Shown one piece after another: positions 1-6,902 of a DNA stretch of 18,448 nt. The notes beneath the pieces are model-generated. The model was given only the letters and a program-made list of their open reading frames with translations, did not search any database and had not been told where the DNA came from. Source of the DNA: an uncultured Collinsella sp. (lineage in GTDB: Bacteria; Actinomycetota; Coriobacteriia; Coriobacteriales; Coriobacteriaceae); the NCBI GenBank assembly GCA_900544235.1, contig UQUL01000039.1:1-18448 (forward strand), in the 5' to 3' direction. Made by a program: the position numbers and the translations under genes. The first letter of the stretch is position 1, and every line of letters starts with the position of its first letter.

Positions 1-15
1 GTGTATAAGAGACAG
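1..15 (+). other. Nextera/Tn5 mosaic-end adapter remnant
   Basis: The first 15 bases, GTGTATAAGAGACAG, are the 3' end of the 19-bp Tn5 mosaic end used in Nextera tagmentation libraries. This is seen directly. It means the contig starts at untrimmed adapter and genomic sequence begins around base 16. Confidence 0.92.
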
Positions 16-29
16 CCCCCACCCCCCAG

Positions 30-70
30 CCGCCACGGAGGCATCTCCCTCCTCCGTGGCGGTGCTTTTG
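30..70 (+). terminator. Rho-independent terminator-like hairpin
   Basis: A perfect 12-bp GC-rich stem, CCGCCACGGAGG (30-41) pairing with CCTCCGTGGCGG (51-62), has a 9-nt loop and is followed by TGCTTTTG. The short T-run lies on the plus-strand side. It therefore probably ends a plus-strand gene that lies upstream of the contig edge and is missing here. Confidence 0.65.
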
Positions 71-90
71 TGCGTTGGGGAGGAGGGCGC

Positions 91-250
91 GCCACGAAAA
101 CAGCCCATCTACTACGTTTAATCCCTTACCCCCAACCATGCCGAAAAGCGCGAAAACAAAACCGCAGGTAGAACGCCTGCGGTTTTTCATGAAAAGCGGG
201 TATGGTCGGGGGTATCGGGTCAAACGTAGTAGATGGGCCGGTTTCGTGGC
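91..250. repeat. 160-bp imperfect palindrome, MITE/REP-like element
   Basis: The 29-bp outer arms at 91-119 and 222-250 are inverted copies with only a few mismatches, sharing CCCATCTACTACGTTT and its reverse complement. Complementarity continues inward more loosely (ACCCCCAACCATGCC near 128-142 against the reverse complement of 195-213). At the centre is a perfect 11-bp hairpin (158-186). There is no coding gene, and the short reading frames across it look fortuitous. The structure suggests a non-autonomous mobile or REP-type intergenic element. Arm mismatches argue against a fold-back cloning artefact even though it lies near a contig end. Function is unknown. Confidence 0.7.
158..187. terminator. 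Bidirectional terminator-like core hairpin of the palindrome
   Basis: AAAACCGCAGG (158-168) pairs with CCTGCGGTTTT (176-186) around a 7-nt loop. Plus-strand transcripts would end in a U-run, and the complementary A-run gives the same on the minus strand. It may stop transcription from either side of this intergenic region. Confidence 0.6.
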
Positions 251-352
251 AAGCGGTTCCGGCCGATCTCTTGGGGACGGAGGAAAACGGATCATTTTGG
301 TCCCGCGAGGCTTGCGGGAGCACTCGTGTAGGGCCGATCGAACAAAACTCTG

Positions 353-536
353 CCGGTTTACGGGGCTGAGCCATGAGTTCCCAACCATACCGATATTCGT
401 GAAAATAAAACCGCAGGTAGACAAGCCATCATTTGGCGGAAGCAATGGGTGTGGATGGGGGCCCTGAGTTTAGCCCCGTAATCCGGCATAGTTTTGAAAT
501 GGCATTAAATCGATAACAGCCATTTTGCTATGCCGG
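353..536. repeat. Nested inverted repeats between the repeat region and the two-component system
   Basis: Two overlapping dyads are visible. CCGGTTTACGGGGCT (353-367) is the reverse complement of 472-486 with one mismatch. CCGGCATAG (483-491) pairs with CTATGCCGG (528-536), and inside it AAATGGC (497-503) pairs with GCCATTT (519-525) around a 15-nt loop. The second hairpin lies about 20 nt past the stop of the minus-strand response regulator and could mark its transcript end, although no clear U-run follows on that strand. An alternative is a second repeat element. Apart from these dyads and the features listed separately, nothing else is recognisable in 1-556. Confidence 0.5.
380..421 (+). 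repeat. Diverged partial copy of the palindrome's left arm
   Basis: This 42-bp stretch aligns without gaps to 131-172 with 36 of 42 identical bases, including CCCAACCAT and AAAACCGCAGGTAGA. The matching right arm and the second half of the core hairpin are absent, so it looks like a decayed half-element. Confidence 0.6.
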
Positions 537-556
537 GGCGGTCGGTCGTTGGGTAA

Positions 557-1186
557 TTACCCTCGCAGGTAGGCGATGGCGATTTGGGTGCGGTTGCGCA
601 GACCCATTTTGGCCAGGATCGAGCTGATGTGGTTGCGCACCGTGCCTTCTCCCATATAAGCCGTGGCGGCAATCTCCTTGTTATCGAGGCCGCGGGCGAT
701 GAGCTCGGCGACTTCGAATTCGCGGTCGGTCAGGCCGGCAAAGGCCGCGGGCCGGCGGAGCGTGCCCGACTCGACGCCCGTTCCGTCAAAATCGATGTCC
801 TCGATTGCCTTGCCCTCGAGTACGCGCTTACCGTCCATAACCTGTGCCAACGCCGGTGGAATGGCGGCGACATCAGTCTTGATCAGGTAGCCGCGGGCGC
901 CCAGCTTGAGCGCCGACACAATGTACTCGTCATCCGAGAATGTTGTCAGAAATACCACGCGTGCCGCAGGATCGCGCTCAAGGATCTCGCGTGCCGCCGA
1001 AAGTCCGTCGCGCCCCGGCATCTGGATGTCGAGCAGCGCGATATCGGGCGCGTGTTCGGCATAGAGCGAAACCGCGTCGTTGCCGTTGGCGCCGGTGCCC
1101 ACTACCTCGATCTGCGGCTGGGCGCCCAGGATAATCTTGAGCGAATCGACCACCAAGCGGTCGTCGTCGACAACAATGAGCCTCAT
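557..1186 (-). CDS. NarL/LuxR-type response regulator
   Basis: This 209-aa protein is a transcriptional regulator, probably phosphorylated by the kinase encoded just upstream. Residues 1-120 form a receiver domain: the acidic pocket VVDDD at 5-9, phosphoacceptor Asp53 in LLDIQMPG, Thr81/82 in FLTT, and Lys103 in LIKTD. Residues 150-209 are a LuxR-type helix-turn-helix beginning LTDREFEVAELIARG and containing GTVRNHISSILAKMG. The length is typical for the family. The ATG overlaps the kinase stop (ATGA), and a GGAG lies about 10 nt upstream inside the kinase gene, so the two are translationally coupled. The divergent exporter at 2528-5855 is the obvious candidate target. The domain call is strong; the target is inferred. 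Confidence 0.95.
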   Translation of the reverse strand: MRLIVVDDDRLVVDSLKIILGAQPQIEVVGTGANGNDAVSLYAEHAPDIALLDIQMPGRDGLSAAREILERDPAARVVFLTTFSDDEYIVSALKLGARGYLIKTDVAAIPPALAQVMDGKRVLEGKAIEDIDFDGTGVESGTLRRPAAFAGLTDREFEVAELIARGLDNKEIAATAYMGEGTVRNHISSILAKMGLRNRTQIAIAYLRG

Positions 1187-2328
1187 CGGGCGTCATCTCC
1201 TTGCTGCTTGGGAACGGTGGCAAACACGCGCCAGCCGGGGGAGCCGGCACGCGGGCCGGCGGTGAAGGTGCCGCCAAGCGCCTCGATGCGCTCGCGCATG
1301 GAGGCGAGCCCCATGCCCTCCGTGGCGCCGCGGCCGCTTGCTTGGACCCCGTCCGCGCCATCGTCGGTAACGATGAGCTGGTAAAACGACGGATGCTCCA
1401 TGCACCGTACGGTGACGGTCTGGGCGCAAGCGTGGCGCATGGCGTTGGAAAGCGCCTCGCGCAGCACCGCCGCAAAGCAGTTGGCGACATTTGCGGGCGC
1501 ATGCTCGGCCAAAACTTCAAGCTCAACCTGCGGGCCGCCGTCCGAGCGCGCGCCTTCAACAATGCGTTCGAGCTGCACGGAAAGGTCGACGGCGTTGTCG
1601 TTGAGCGCGTGGACGCTGACGCGTACGAGCTGGAGCGCCTCGTCAACCGTGCGTTTGACGTCGGCGAAATCGGCGGCGACGCCAGGCTCGTCGGCGTGGA
1701 CCACGCGAAGGGCTTCGGCCTGCAGCGAGGCGCGCGTGAGCTGGTGGCCGACGTTATCGTGGATCTCGCGCGCGATACGGGCGCGTTCGGCGAGTGTCGC
1801 GAGCTCGACTTCGTAGTCCTGGCGGTCGGCGAGGTCTCGGTTGCGTGCCTCGAGTGCCAGGGCGCGTTCTTGCAGCTTGTCGCGGGTGCGACGCATGCGT
1901 TCCTGTTCGCGTTCCAGCTGCGCGGTGCGCAGCGACAGCAACGTGGCGGCGACCGAAAGGATGGCGGTTAGCAGCAGCGTTCGGGTGGTGAGCGCGCCGC
2001 CGCGAAGGTCCGCGACAAGCGCGCAGACAAACACGGCGCCAATCGCCAGCGCGGGCCAGATGCGTTCACGGCGCACGCGTCGCGCGATGTCATAGAGGGC
2101 GAGAGGCGCAAACGGCACAAACGGCGGCACGAAGACGGCCGCGATGATGCAGGCGTAGCTCGCGGCCTCGCTCACACGGCGGGCGCGGTTTCCCTGTGCG
2201 ACCTCGGCCAGTGAGGTGGCAATAACGCCAAGGCAAAACGCCGCAACCAGACGAGCGTCCACAGCAAGGCCCGTGGCGGCTGCGATGCAGCACGCCAGCA
2301 CGATCGATTTGTCGAATAGCCTGTTCAT
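1183..2328 (-). CDS. HisKA_3-type sensor histidine kinase
   Basis: This 381-aa membrane kinase of the DesK/LiaS/NarX type autophosphorylates and passes phosphate to the adjacent regulator. Residues 8-135 hold about four or five hydrophobic segments with short connecting loops and no large sensor domain. Residues 137-185 look like a coiled linker. The dimerisation and phosphoacceptor motif AREIHDNVGHQLT places His190 as the acceptor. The HATPase_c domain shows EALSNAMRHA (291-300), TDDGADG and EGMGLASMRERI (337-348). The reading frame stays open a further 78 codons upstream, but that part overlaps the region before the divergent ABC gene and is not kinase-like, so I start at ATG 2328. No clear Shine-Dalgarno precedes that ATG. 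Confidence 0.93.
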   Translation of the reverse strand: MNRLFDKSIVLACCIAAATGLAVDARLVAAFCLGVIATSLAEVAQGNRARRVSEAASYACIIAAVFVPPFVPFAPLALYDIARRVRRERIWPALAIGAVFVCALVADLRGGALTTRTLLLTAILSVAATLLSLRTAQLEREQERMRRTRDKLQERALALEARNRDLADRQDYEVELATLAERARIAREIHDNVGHQLTRASLQAEALRVVHADEPGVAADFADVKRTVDEALQLVRVSVHALNDNAVDLSVQLERIVEGARSDGGPQVELEVLAEHAPANVANCFAAVLREALSNAMRHACAQTVTVRCMEHPSFYQLIVTDDGADGVQASGRGATEGMGLASMRERIEALGGTFTAGPRAGSPGWRVFATVPKQQGDDAR

Positions 2329-2334
2329 ACGGGT

Positions 2335-2340
2335 ATTGTA
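2335..2340 (-). promoter_or_regulatory. Possible -10 box for a leaderless kinase transcript
   Basis: On the minus strand TACAAT (5 of 6 to TATAAT) ends 6 nt before the kinase ATG. Initiation at the usual distance would fall at or next to the start codon. This would explain the missing ribosome site, and leaderless mRNAs are common in actinobacteria. No convincing -35 is seen. Confidence 0.3.
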
Positions 2341-2404
2341 CGCGATGCCGCGCACGAGGGAGGCACTACCCGGAGCAACCGTGACATTCCTCCCACGCGG
2401 CAAA

Positions 2405-2441
2405 GCGGGGGCGTCGGCGGGCCACGCGACCGAGCCCCCGC
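2405..2441. promoter_or_regulatory. GC-rich hairpin in the divergent intergenic region
   Basis: GCGGGGGC (2405-2412) pairs with GCCCCCGC (2434-2441), and inside it GTCG (2413-2416) pairs with CGAC (2427-2430). There is no flanking T-run, so it is not an obvious terminator. It lies midway between the divergent kinase and ABC ATPase starts and could be an operator or insulating structure. The role is not determined. Confidence 0.4.
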
Positions 2442-2527
2442 ACTCGTGACAAAGCTCACTGGTGCGCGCCGGCCGCTCCTGCGATGATGCAATCGTACCG
2501 GGCCGCAAGCAACAGAAGGGCCGCCTC

Positions 2528-3466
2528 ATGACAGACATCGTCCACGTCGAAAACCTCGTCAAGCGCTATGACGATCTTATCGCGCTCGACCACTTTAACC
2601 TGAGCATCGCCCCCGGCGAGATCTTTGGCCTGCTGGGCCCCAACGGCTCGGGCAAGACCACGTCCATCAACTGTATTCTGCAGCTGCTCGCCTACGACAA
2701 AGGCACTATCGAGCTGTTCGGCGAGCCCATGACGCCCGCCCGCTACGACCTCAAGCGCCGCATCGGCGTGGTCCCGCAGCAAGTTGCGGTGTTCGACGAG
2801 CTCACGGTGCGTGAGAACATCGACTATTTCTGCAGCCTTTACGTTAGCGACCGCAAGCGCCGCCGCGCGCTGGTGGACGAGGCGATCGACTTTGTCGGGC
2901 TGGGCGACTTTGCCAAGTTTCGCCCCGGCAAGCTCTCGGGCGGCCTGGCGCGTCGCCTCAACATTGCCTGCGGCATTGCGCACAAGCCCGAGCTCATCTT
3001 CTTTGACGAGCCTACGGTGGCAGTCGACCCGCAGAGTCGCAACGCTATCCTGGAGGGCATCTGCCGCCTGCGCGACGAGGGCGCCACGGTGGTGTATACC
3101 AGCCATTACATGGAGGAAGTCGAGCAGATTTGCAGCCGCATCATGATCATGGACGGCGGACGTGTGCTGGCGCAGGGCACCAATGACGAGCTCAAACGCA
3201 TGATTCAAATGGGCGAGCGCGTGACTGTCGAGGTCGGCGCCGTCGAGACCGCCACGGTCGAGCGGCTGCGCGCCCTCGAGCACGTGCTTTCGGTTGAGCT
3301 GTCCGGCGGCGAGCTCGTCTGCACCTGCGAAGCGAGCCCGCACAATTTGGTCGACATCCTCGACACGCTGCGCGCCGCCGATGTGGCGCTCGGCCGCGTG
3401 TGGAGCGAGCCGCCGACCCTCAACGACGTGTTCCTCGAGATCACCGGCCGCGAGCTGCGCGACTAG
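2528..3466 (+). CDS. ABC-2 exporter ATP-binding subunit, LnrL-like
   Basis: This 312-aa ATPase would power export by the two permeases encoded next. Visible motifs are Walker A GPNGSGKTT (37-45), Q-loop Gln84, signature LSGGL (136-140), Walker B LIFFDEP (156-162) and switch His193. A C-terminal extension past residue 230 is typical of drug and antibiotic exporters. I chose the ATG at 2528 because AGAAGGG lies 7 nt before it and the protein then starts at the conserved beginning of the domain; an in-frame upstream ATG at 2462 would add 22 unlikely residues. The size and order ATPase, permease, permease, next to a DesK-type two-component system, match Bacillus LnrLMN, which exports linear polyketide antibiotics. 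The substrate here is unknown. Confidence 0.93.
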   Translation: MTDIVHVENLVKRYDDLIALDHFNLSIAPGEIFGLLGPNGSGKTTSINCILQLLAYDKGTIELFGEPMTPARYDLKRRIGVVPQQVAVFDELTVRENIDYFCSLYVSDRKRRRALVDEAIDFVGLGDFAKFRPGKLSGGLARRLNIACGIAHKPELIFFDEPTVAVDPQSRNAILEGICRLRDEGATVVYTSHYMEEVEQICSRIMIMDGGRVLAQGTNDELKRMIQMGERVTVEVGAVETATVERLRALEHVLSVELSGGELVCTCEASPHNLVDILDTLRAADVALGRVWSEPPTLNDVFLEITGRELRD

Positions 3467-3475
3467 GGGGCAGTC

Positions 3476-4663
3476 ATGTTCAACACCATCATCACCACGG
3501 TCAAGACGCTGCTGCGCCGGCCGAGCACGTGGGTCTGGGGCGCTCTCTTTCCCATCGCACTTTCCACGATGTTCATGTTTATGTTTGCGAATCTGAGCTC
3601 TGACGGCACGGTCGACCCGGTACCGGTTGCCGTCATAGCGGACGAGGCCTGGGACGCCTCGACCTTTAAGGACGTGGCGACGTCGCTTGCCAAGGAGAGC
3701 GACAATCAGCTGCTCGAGATCCACGAGTGCGACGACGCAGCCGATGCGAACCGTGTGCTTAAGGCCGGCGAGGTCGCGGGCATCTATACGGTCGACGACG
3801 CGGGCGCACCCAAGCTCACGTTGCTGTCGAGCTACGACAGCTCGCGTGCCTCAACGGTGCTCACCGACCGCAGCATTCTGGAGACGGTGGCAAGCTCGTA
3901 TACACAAAATGCCGAGCTCATGTCTCAGATTGCCCAGGACAACCCGGCGGCGCTCGCCGACCCGGAGGCGGTTGCGCGCGCCCTGTCGCTCGAGGGCGGC
4001 ACCCGCCGCGTAAGCCTGACACGCACCACGCCCGATGGCACGGTCATCTACTATTACGCGCTCTTTGGCCTGGTCGCGATGATGTCTGCGGAGTTTGCCG
4101 CCTTGAGCGTCGTCGATCTGCAGCCCAATCTGTCGGGCCTTGGCGCGCGCCGCTGCGCGGGCGGTCTTTCCAAAACGGCGTCGCTGGCCGGTATCTTTGT
4201 GGGCTCGTGGCTGGTCTCCTTTGCCTCGATGGCGATCGCGATCGGCTACGTGCGCCTGGTTGTGGGCGTCGACTTTGGCGGGCGCGAGGGGCTGTGTCTG
4301 GTGGGCGGTGCCGCTTCCGCGCTTGCCGCCACGGGCTTGGGACTCTTTGTGGGCACGCTTCCCGTTAAGGGCGGCAAGGCATCCAAGTCGGGCATCCTCA
4401 CAGGCTTTGCCACCACGTGCGCTTTGTTCGCTGGGCTCTACGGCGAACCGGCGATGGCGCTTGCCGACGACGTCGCCCGCGCCTGTCCGGCCGAGTGCTG
4501 GCTCAACCCCGTCAAGCTCATCTGCGACATGTTCAACCGCCTGTATTTCTTTGAGGACCTGGATCCTTTTGCCGTTCGCGCCGGCGCACTGGTCCTCATG
4601 GCACTGCTGTTCGTTGCCGCCGCCACGCTGATCTTTGGAAGGAGCCGCTATGAGCACCTTTAA
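3476..4663 (+). CDS. ABC-2 type permease, first subunit (LnrM-like)
   Basis: This 395-aa membrane protein has the ABC-2 permease layout: one N-terminal transmembrane helix (about 16-38), a large extracytoplasmic loop (about 40-185) and a C-terminal block of about five helices from residue 190, ending with a short basic tail. It starts 9 nt after the ATPase stop with AGGGGGC just before the ATG, so it belongs to the same operon. It probably forms a heterodimer with the next permease. Its length is close to Bacillus LnrM. The family is clear from topology and context; the substrate is not. Confidence 0.88.
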   Translation: MFNTIITTVKTLLRRPSTWVWGALFPIALSTMFMFMFANLSSDGTVDPVPVAVIADEAWDASTFKDVATSLAKESDNQLLEIHECDDAADANRVLKAGEVAGIYTVDDAGAPKLTLLSSYDSSRASTVLTDRSILETVASSYTQNAELMSQIAQDNPAALADPEAVARALSLEGGTRRVSLTRTTPDGTVIYYYALFGLVAMMSAEFAALSVVDLQPNLSGLGARRCAGGLSKTASLAGIFVGSWLVSFASMAIAIGYVRLVVGVDFGGREGLCLVGGAASALAATGLGLFVGTLPVKGGKASKSGILTGFATTCALFAGLYGEPAMALADDVARACPAECWLNPVKLICDMFNRLYFFEDLDPFAVRAGALVLMALLFVAAATLIFGRSRYEHL

Positions 4664-5855
4664 GACCGCGCTTCGCATGGCGCTGGCTCACCCGTTCTAC
4701 CTGCTCATCTACACGGTGTTCATTTCGCTGATGGGCGTATTCATCGCGGCATCGGTGAGCTGGAACTCGTCGCAGCTCACCGAGTACAAGCCCTACGACG
4801 CCAACGTGATCGTGGTCGACCGCGATGGCAGTGATCTTTCACGTGCGCTCACCAAGCACCTAGGTTCGCGGTTTGACCTGGTCACGGGCGTCGGCGATGA
4901 CACGTACGACCTTGCGGACGCGCTCTCCAAGAGCAACAGCGCCAAGGGCAGCGCCGACTGCGTGTTCTTTATCCCGGAGGGGTTCGAGGACGACCTGGTC
5001 GCGGCTGCCCGCGCGGGGGAGTCCCTGCCCAAGCTCGATGTGACCTACGGTGCCGGCACCATGGCGGCGGCGCTTTCGTCTGCCGAGGCTTCGCGCTGGA
5101 TCTCGCTCGCGGGCGCTGCAGCCGCACTTGAGCCCACTGCCTCCAACGGCGACGTTGCCAAGGCCGCCGAACATGCCGCTGCAAAGCGCGCGGAGGTCCA
5201 GATCGAGCGGGTCAAGGTCGACTCGGCTGCTGCCGCCACGCTCGAGTCGTACTTCAACTTTGGCGCGTACGCGATTATCTCGTCGGTCATCGTGTCGGTG
5301 GGCTTGGTGTTTTCGGGCATGAACGAGCCCGAGCGCGTGCGCCGCATGGATGCCGGCCCAATCTCCGATCGCCAGCGTTCGCTTGCCGTGTTTGCGGCCG
5401 CCGCCGTGCTCACCGTCTGTATCTGGTTTGTGTCGAGCATGATGGGCGTCGTGGGCTTTGCCAGCGCGGTTGCCGAGGTCGGCGTGGGCCGCGTGTGCCT
5501 GGCGCTGGCGGCAACGTTTGCCCTAGCGCTGACGCCACTGGCCGTTGGCTTTGCGTTGTCGAGCCTGGGTGCGCGCGAGGAGCTGCTCAACGGTGTGGGC
5601 AACTTACTCGGCATGCTCATGACGTTTTTGGGCGGTGCCTGGATGCCGCTGTCGCTCATGGGCTCGGCCGTGCAGACCGTGGCGCACTTTGTGCCGACAT
5701 ATTGGGTGAACGATGCGATCAGCAAGGCACTTGCCTCGGATCTGACGTCTGCCGTGCTGAGCGACATCGCCTGCGATCTGGGCGTCACCGTGCTCTTCGC
5801 CGCCGCCATCGCCGCCGTCGGCCTAGCCCTCTCGCGCACCAAATCCCGCGCCTAG
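4650..5855 (+). CDS. ABC-2 type permease, second subunit (LnrN-like)
   Basis: This 401-aa protein repeats the topology of the previous permease: a first helix at about 15-36, an extracytoplasmic segment, and a C-terminal block of helices from about residue 204. I place the start at ATG 4650, preceded by GGAAGGA. An in-frame TTG at 4635 would extend it but sits on the ribosome site itself. The gene overlaps the previous one by 14 bp in another frame, which indicates translational coupling. It is the likely partner half of the exporter channel. Confidence 0.88.
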   Translation: MSTFKTALRMALAHPFYLLIYTVFISLMGVFIAASVSWNSSQLTEYKPYDANVIVVDRDGSDLSRALTKHLGSRFDLVTGVGDDTYDLADALSKSNSAKGSADCVFFIPEGFEDDLVAAARAGESLPKLDVTYGAGTMAAALSSAEASRWISLAGAAAALEPTASNGDVAKAAEHAAAKRAEVQIERVKVDSAAAATLESYFNFGAYAIISSVIVSVGLVFSGMNEPERVRRMDAGPISDRQRSLAVFAAAAVLTVCIWFVSSMMGVVGFASAVAEVGVGRVCLALAATFALALTPLAVGFALSSLGAREELLNGVGNLLGMLMTFLGGAWMPLSLMGSAVQTVAHFVPTYWVNDAISKALASDLTSAVLSDIACDLGVTVLFAAAIAAVGLALSRTKSRA

Positions 5856-5860
5856 CCACC

Positions 5861-6087
5861 TAGTCATCGGGTACTCATTGGGGACAGACTTAAACGACCA
5901 AGAGTGGTCATTGGGGACAGACTTAAACGACTAGTCATTGGGGACAGTCTTTGCCGATCGGCTGTTTTGCCGGCTGGGTTGGCAAAGACTGTCCCCAACT
6001 GCCGGTAGGAAAGGAACGTCCCTAACTGCCGGGTGGCGAAAGAGTGTCCCCAACAGCTAGTCATTTAAGAACGTCCCCAATGACTAG
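5861..6087. repeat. Cluster of REP-like GTCCCCAA repeats
   Basis: This gene-free stretch follows the exporter operon and is built of related units. A 23-bp sequence beginning CATTGGGGACAGACTTAA occurs identically at 5876-5898 and 5909-5931. TTGGGGACAGTCTTTGCC (5938-5955) and its perfect reverse complement (5981-5998) form an 18-bp stem hairpin. Further degenerate units, GAACGTCCCTAAC and GAGTGTCCCCAAC, lie at about 6015-6054. A 29-bp unit at 6058-6086 recurs elsewhere in the window. The mix of direct and inverted units resembles REP/BIME clusters that are moved by REP-associated tyrosine transposases in other bacteria. No such transposase is in the window. Confidence 0.75.
6058..6086. repeat. 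29-bp REP-like repeat, copy 1
   Basis: The unit is a short dyad, TAGTCATT and AATGACTA, flanking TAAGAACGTCCCC. It is identical to the copy at 17993-18021 and closely similar to the one at 9567-9595. Confidence 0.8.
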
Positions 6088-6131
6088 TCTGAAATAAAAT
6101 CCAGGCCTCGCCCCAAAATAGTTCGCCAAGG

Positions 6132-6158
6132 TTTACTATTACGTTCATAAAGTAGTAT
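6132..6158 (+). promoter_or_regulatory. Weak candidate promoter with dyad before the second ABC system
   Basis: TTTACT (6132-6137) and TAGTAT (6153-6158) could serve as -35 and -10, although the 15-bp spacing is short. The same stretch contains an inverted repeat, TACTA (6134-6138) and TAGTA (6153-6157), that could be a repressor site. Sequence-only evidence; low confidence. Confidence 0.3.
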
Positions 6159-6180
6159 GAGGCTAACAATGGGGGATACC

Positions 6181-6894
<714 letters not shown>

Positions 6895-6902
6895 GCGGCG
6901 CC

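Noticed and set aside
75..467. 130-codon open frame across the left repeat region
   Set aside because: It runs through the palindrome and hairpins, has no ribosome site and no recognisable domain.
551..562. Perfect 12-bp palindrome GGGTAATTACCC at the regulator stop
   Set aside because: A few such palindromes are expected by chance in a window of this size, and it overlaps a stop codon without other signals.
2329..2562. 78-codon N-terminal extension of the histidine kinase
   Set aside because: It has no kinase or membrane features, crosses the intergenic hairpin and runs into the divergent ABC gene start. The ATG at 2328 gives a normal kinase of the family.
5864..6064. 66-codon minus-strand frame with repeated RQLGT and LSLSPM words
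   Set aside because: The peptide repetition is a by-product of the DNA repeats in this cluster. There is no ribosome site or family match.
5861..6087. CRISPR array
   Set aside because: Units vary in length, occur in both orientations and lack regular spacers, and no cas gene is present.
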